A stretch of DNA of 6,952 nt from an uncultured Litorilinea sp. (GTDB lineage Bacteria; Chloroflexota; Anaerolineae; Caldilineales; Caldilineaceae). This document shows, piece by piece, positions 5,948 to 6,952 of the stretch. The stretch covers positions 1 to 6,952 of the forward strand of contig CAMPHP010000155.1 in the NCBI GenBank assembly GCA_946885925.1. The letters are read 5' to 3'. The translations under genes were made by a program, and so were the position numbers. How positions within the stretch are numbered: position 1 is the first letter of the stretch; every line of letters starts with the position of its first letter. Under the pieces are notes generated by a model. That model ran no database searches. It was not told where the DNA came from and saw nothing but the letters and a program-made list of their open reading frames with translations.

Positions 5948-6949
5948 ATGCTGCACATGGACTATCTGAATTATTATCAGGATAAATCGATCCTGATTAC
6001 TGGTGGGTTGGGCTTTATTGGCTCAAATTTGGCACGCCGTTTGGTTGATCTAGGCGCGCAAGTGACCCTGGTGGACTCGATTATTCCCGATTATGGGGGC
6101 AATCTGTTTAACATCGCGGGGTATGAAGACCGGTTGCGGGTTAACATTGCTGATGTGCGTGATCCCTATTCGATGCGCGCTCTTGTGCGAGACCAGGATC
6201 TGATCTTTAACCTGGCGGGGCAGGTTAGCCATGTTGATTCGATGCACGACCCCTTTACCGACTTGGAGATCAATGCACGTAGCCCGCTTTCTATCTTGGA
6301 AGCCTGCCGCTATGAAAATCCAGCGGTCAAGGTGATCTATGCTGGCACGCGCCAACAATATGGCAAGCCGCAATATCTGCCGCTGGATGAGGACCATTTG
6401 CAGCATCCGACCGATGTCAATGGGGTGAACAAACTGGCGGGCGAATGGTATCACATGGTCTATTTCAACGCCTATGGGCTGCGCACATCTTCCTTGCGCC
6501 TGACCAACACCTATGGCCCACGTCAATTGCTCAAGCACAATCGCCAGGGGTTTATCGGCTGGTTTGTGCGGTTGGCAGTGGAAGGCAAGACCATTCAACT
6601 CTATGGCGATGGCAAACAGTTGCGTGACCTTTGCTATGTGGATGACACGGTGGATGCGTTTTTGCGTGTGGGAGTTGCTGATGAAGCAAATGGGCAAGTC
6701 TTTAACTTGGGTGGACAAGCCCCCATCAGTCTCTATGAACTGGCGCACCTGATCGTGCAGCTTGCTGGACGGGGACGGGTGGAACTCGCCCCCTGGCCTG
6801 AAGACCGCAAGCGCATTGACATTGGCGATGTCTATTCCAGCTATGCACGCATCCACGAGACACTTGGTTGGGAGCCGACAACGCCGCTGGAAGATGGCCT
6901 GGCCCGCATGATCGGTTATTATCGCCAATATGGGCGTTATTACTGGTAA
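5948..6949 (+). CDS. NAD-dependent epimerase/dehydratase-like SDR (nucleotide-sugar family)
   Basis: This is an extended short-chain dehydrogenase/reductase that probably acts on an NDP-sugar for glycan synthesis. The 333-residue product has TGGLGFIG at 18-25 (GxxGxxG, dinucleotide binding), Asp43 ending the second strand (favouring NAD), DVRD at 69-72, NLAGQVSH at 88-95, AGTRQQYG at 132-139 with Thr134 in the Ser/Thr place, LRLTNTYGPR in the middle and LRDLCYVDD in the substrate half. The usual YxxxK reads N158-G-V-N-K162, so the catalytic tyrosine is absent while Lys162 is kept. I recall similar VNGINK-type proteins in other bacteria, so this may be a family trait and not damage. The ATG at 5948 is used; Met4 (5957) is an alternative. 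No good ribosome site is seen. The stop is 3 nt before the window end. Substrate is unknown. Confidence 0.9.
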   Translation: MLHMDYLNYYQDKSILITGGLGFIGSNLARRLVDLGAQVTLVDSIIPDYGGNLFNIAGYEDRLRVNIADVRDPYSMRALVRDQDLIFNLAGQVSHVDSMHDPFTDLEINARSPLSILEACRYENPAVKVIYAGTRQQYGKPQYLPLDEDHLQHPTDVNGVNKLAGEWYHMVYFNAYGLRTSSLRLTNTYGPRQLLKHNRQGFIGWFVRLAVEGKTIQLYGDGKQLRDLCYVDDTVDAFLRVGVADEANGQVFNLGGQAPISLYELAHLIVQLAGRGRVELAPWPEDRKRIDIGDVYSSYARIHETLGWEPTTPLEDGLARMIGYYRQYGRYYW

Positions 6950-6952
6950 AAG

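Noticed and set aside
6050..6928. 292-codon open frame on the minus strand opposite the SDR gene
   Set aside because: It is antisense to a clear SDR with intact family motifs, has no ribosome site and no recognisable domain. Long antisense frames arise from codon bias.

Overview
The window looks like chromosomal DNA from a bacterium of roughly balanced base composition. I infer Chloroflexota (Anaerolineae/Caldilineae/Chloroflexia type) from three things: a cysteine-bracketed LysM ending in a GQRVCIP-type tail, a type 2 IPP isomerase next to a short-chain prenyl synthase, and possible leaderless genes. This placement is inference, because no rRNA or other marker gene is present.

Layout. Positions 1-1771 (minus strand) hold a two-gene isoprenoid unit. 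A type 2 isopentenyl-diphosphate isomerase (fni) overlaps by 8 nt the start of a polyprenyl (geranylgeranyl/farnesyl-type) diphosphate synthase, which runs off the left edge. The isomerase balances IPP and DMAPP, and the synthase condenses them into longer prenyl diphosphates. Positions 1772-2382 are a divergent intergenic region with no gene but several good inverted repeats, some containing G-U pairs that make sense as RNA.

Positions 2383-4362 (plus strand) encode a 659-residue exported wall protein. It has a signal peptide, four B-type (Cna-B/SdrD-B-like) beta modules, an acidic GP-repeat insertion inside module 1, a Gly/His/Asn-rich spacer and a C-terminal LysM. Modules 2-4 each carry a Lys/Glu/Asn set placed as expected for an intramolecular isopeptide bond; module 1 has lost all three. 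A GCAA-loop hairpin and a strong intrinsic terminator follow.

Positions 4659-5888 encode a GT-B family 4 glycosyltransferase, and 5948-6949 an NAD-dependent sugar-nucleotide epimerase/dehydratase-like SDR. They probably belong to a surface polysaccharide or glycoconjugate locus that continues to the right. Both lack a Shine-Dalgarno site and have a -10-like element placed so that transcription could begin at the start codon. Both also depart from textbook catalytic motifs (D-X7-D instead of E-X7-E; Asn instead of Tyr in YxxxK).

I see no mobile element, CRISPR array, tRNA or rRNA. The most interesting object is the putative isopeptide-stabilised, LysM-anchored stalk protein and its structured upstream region. 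I cannot claim a wholly new system from the sequence alone.
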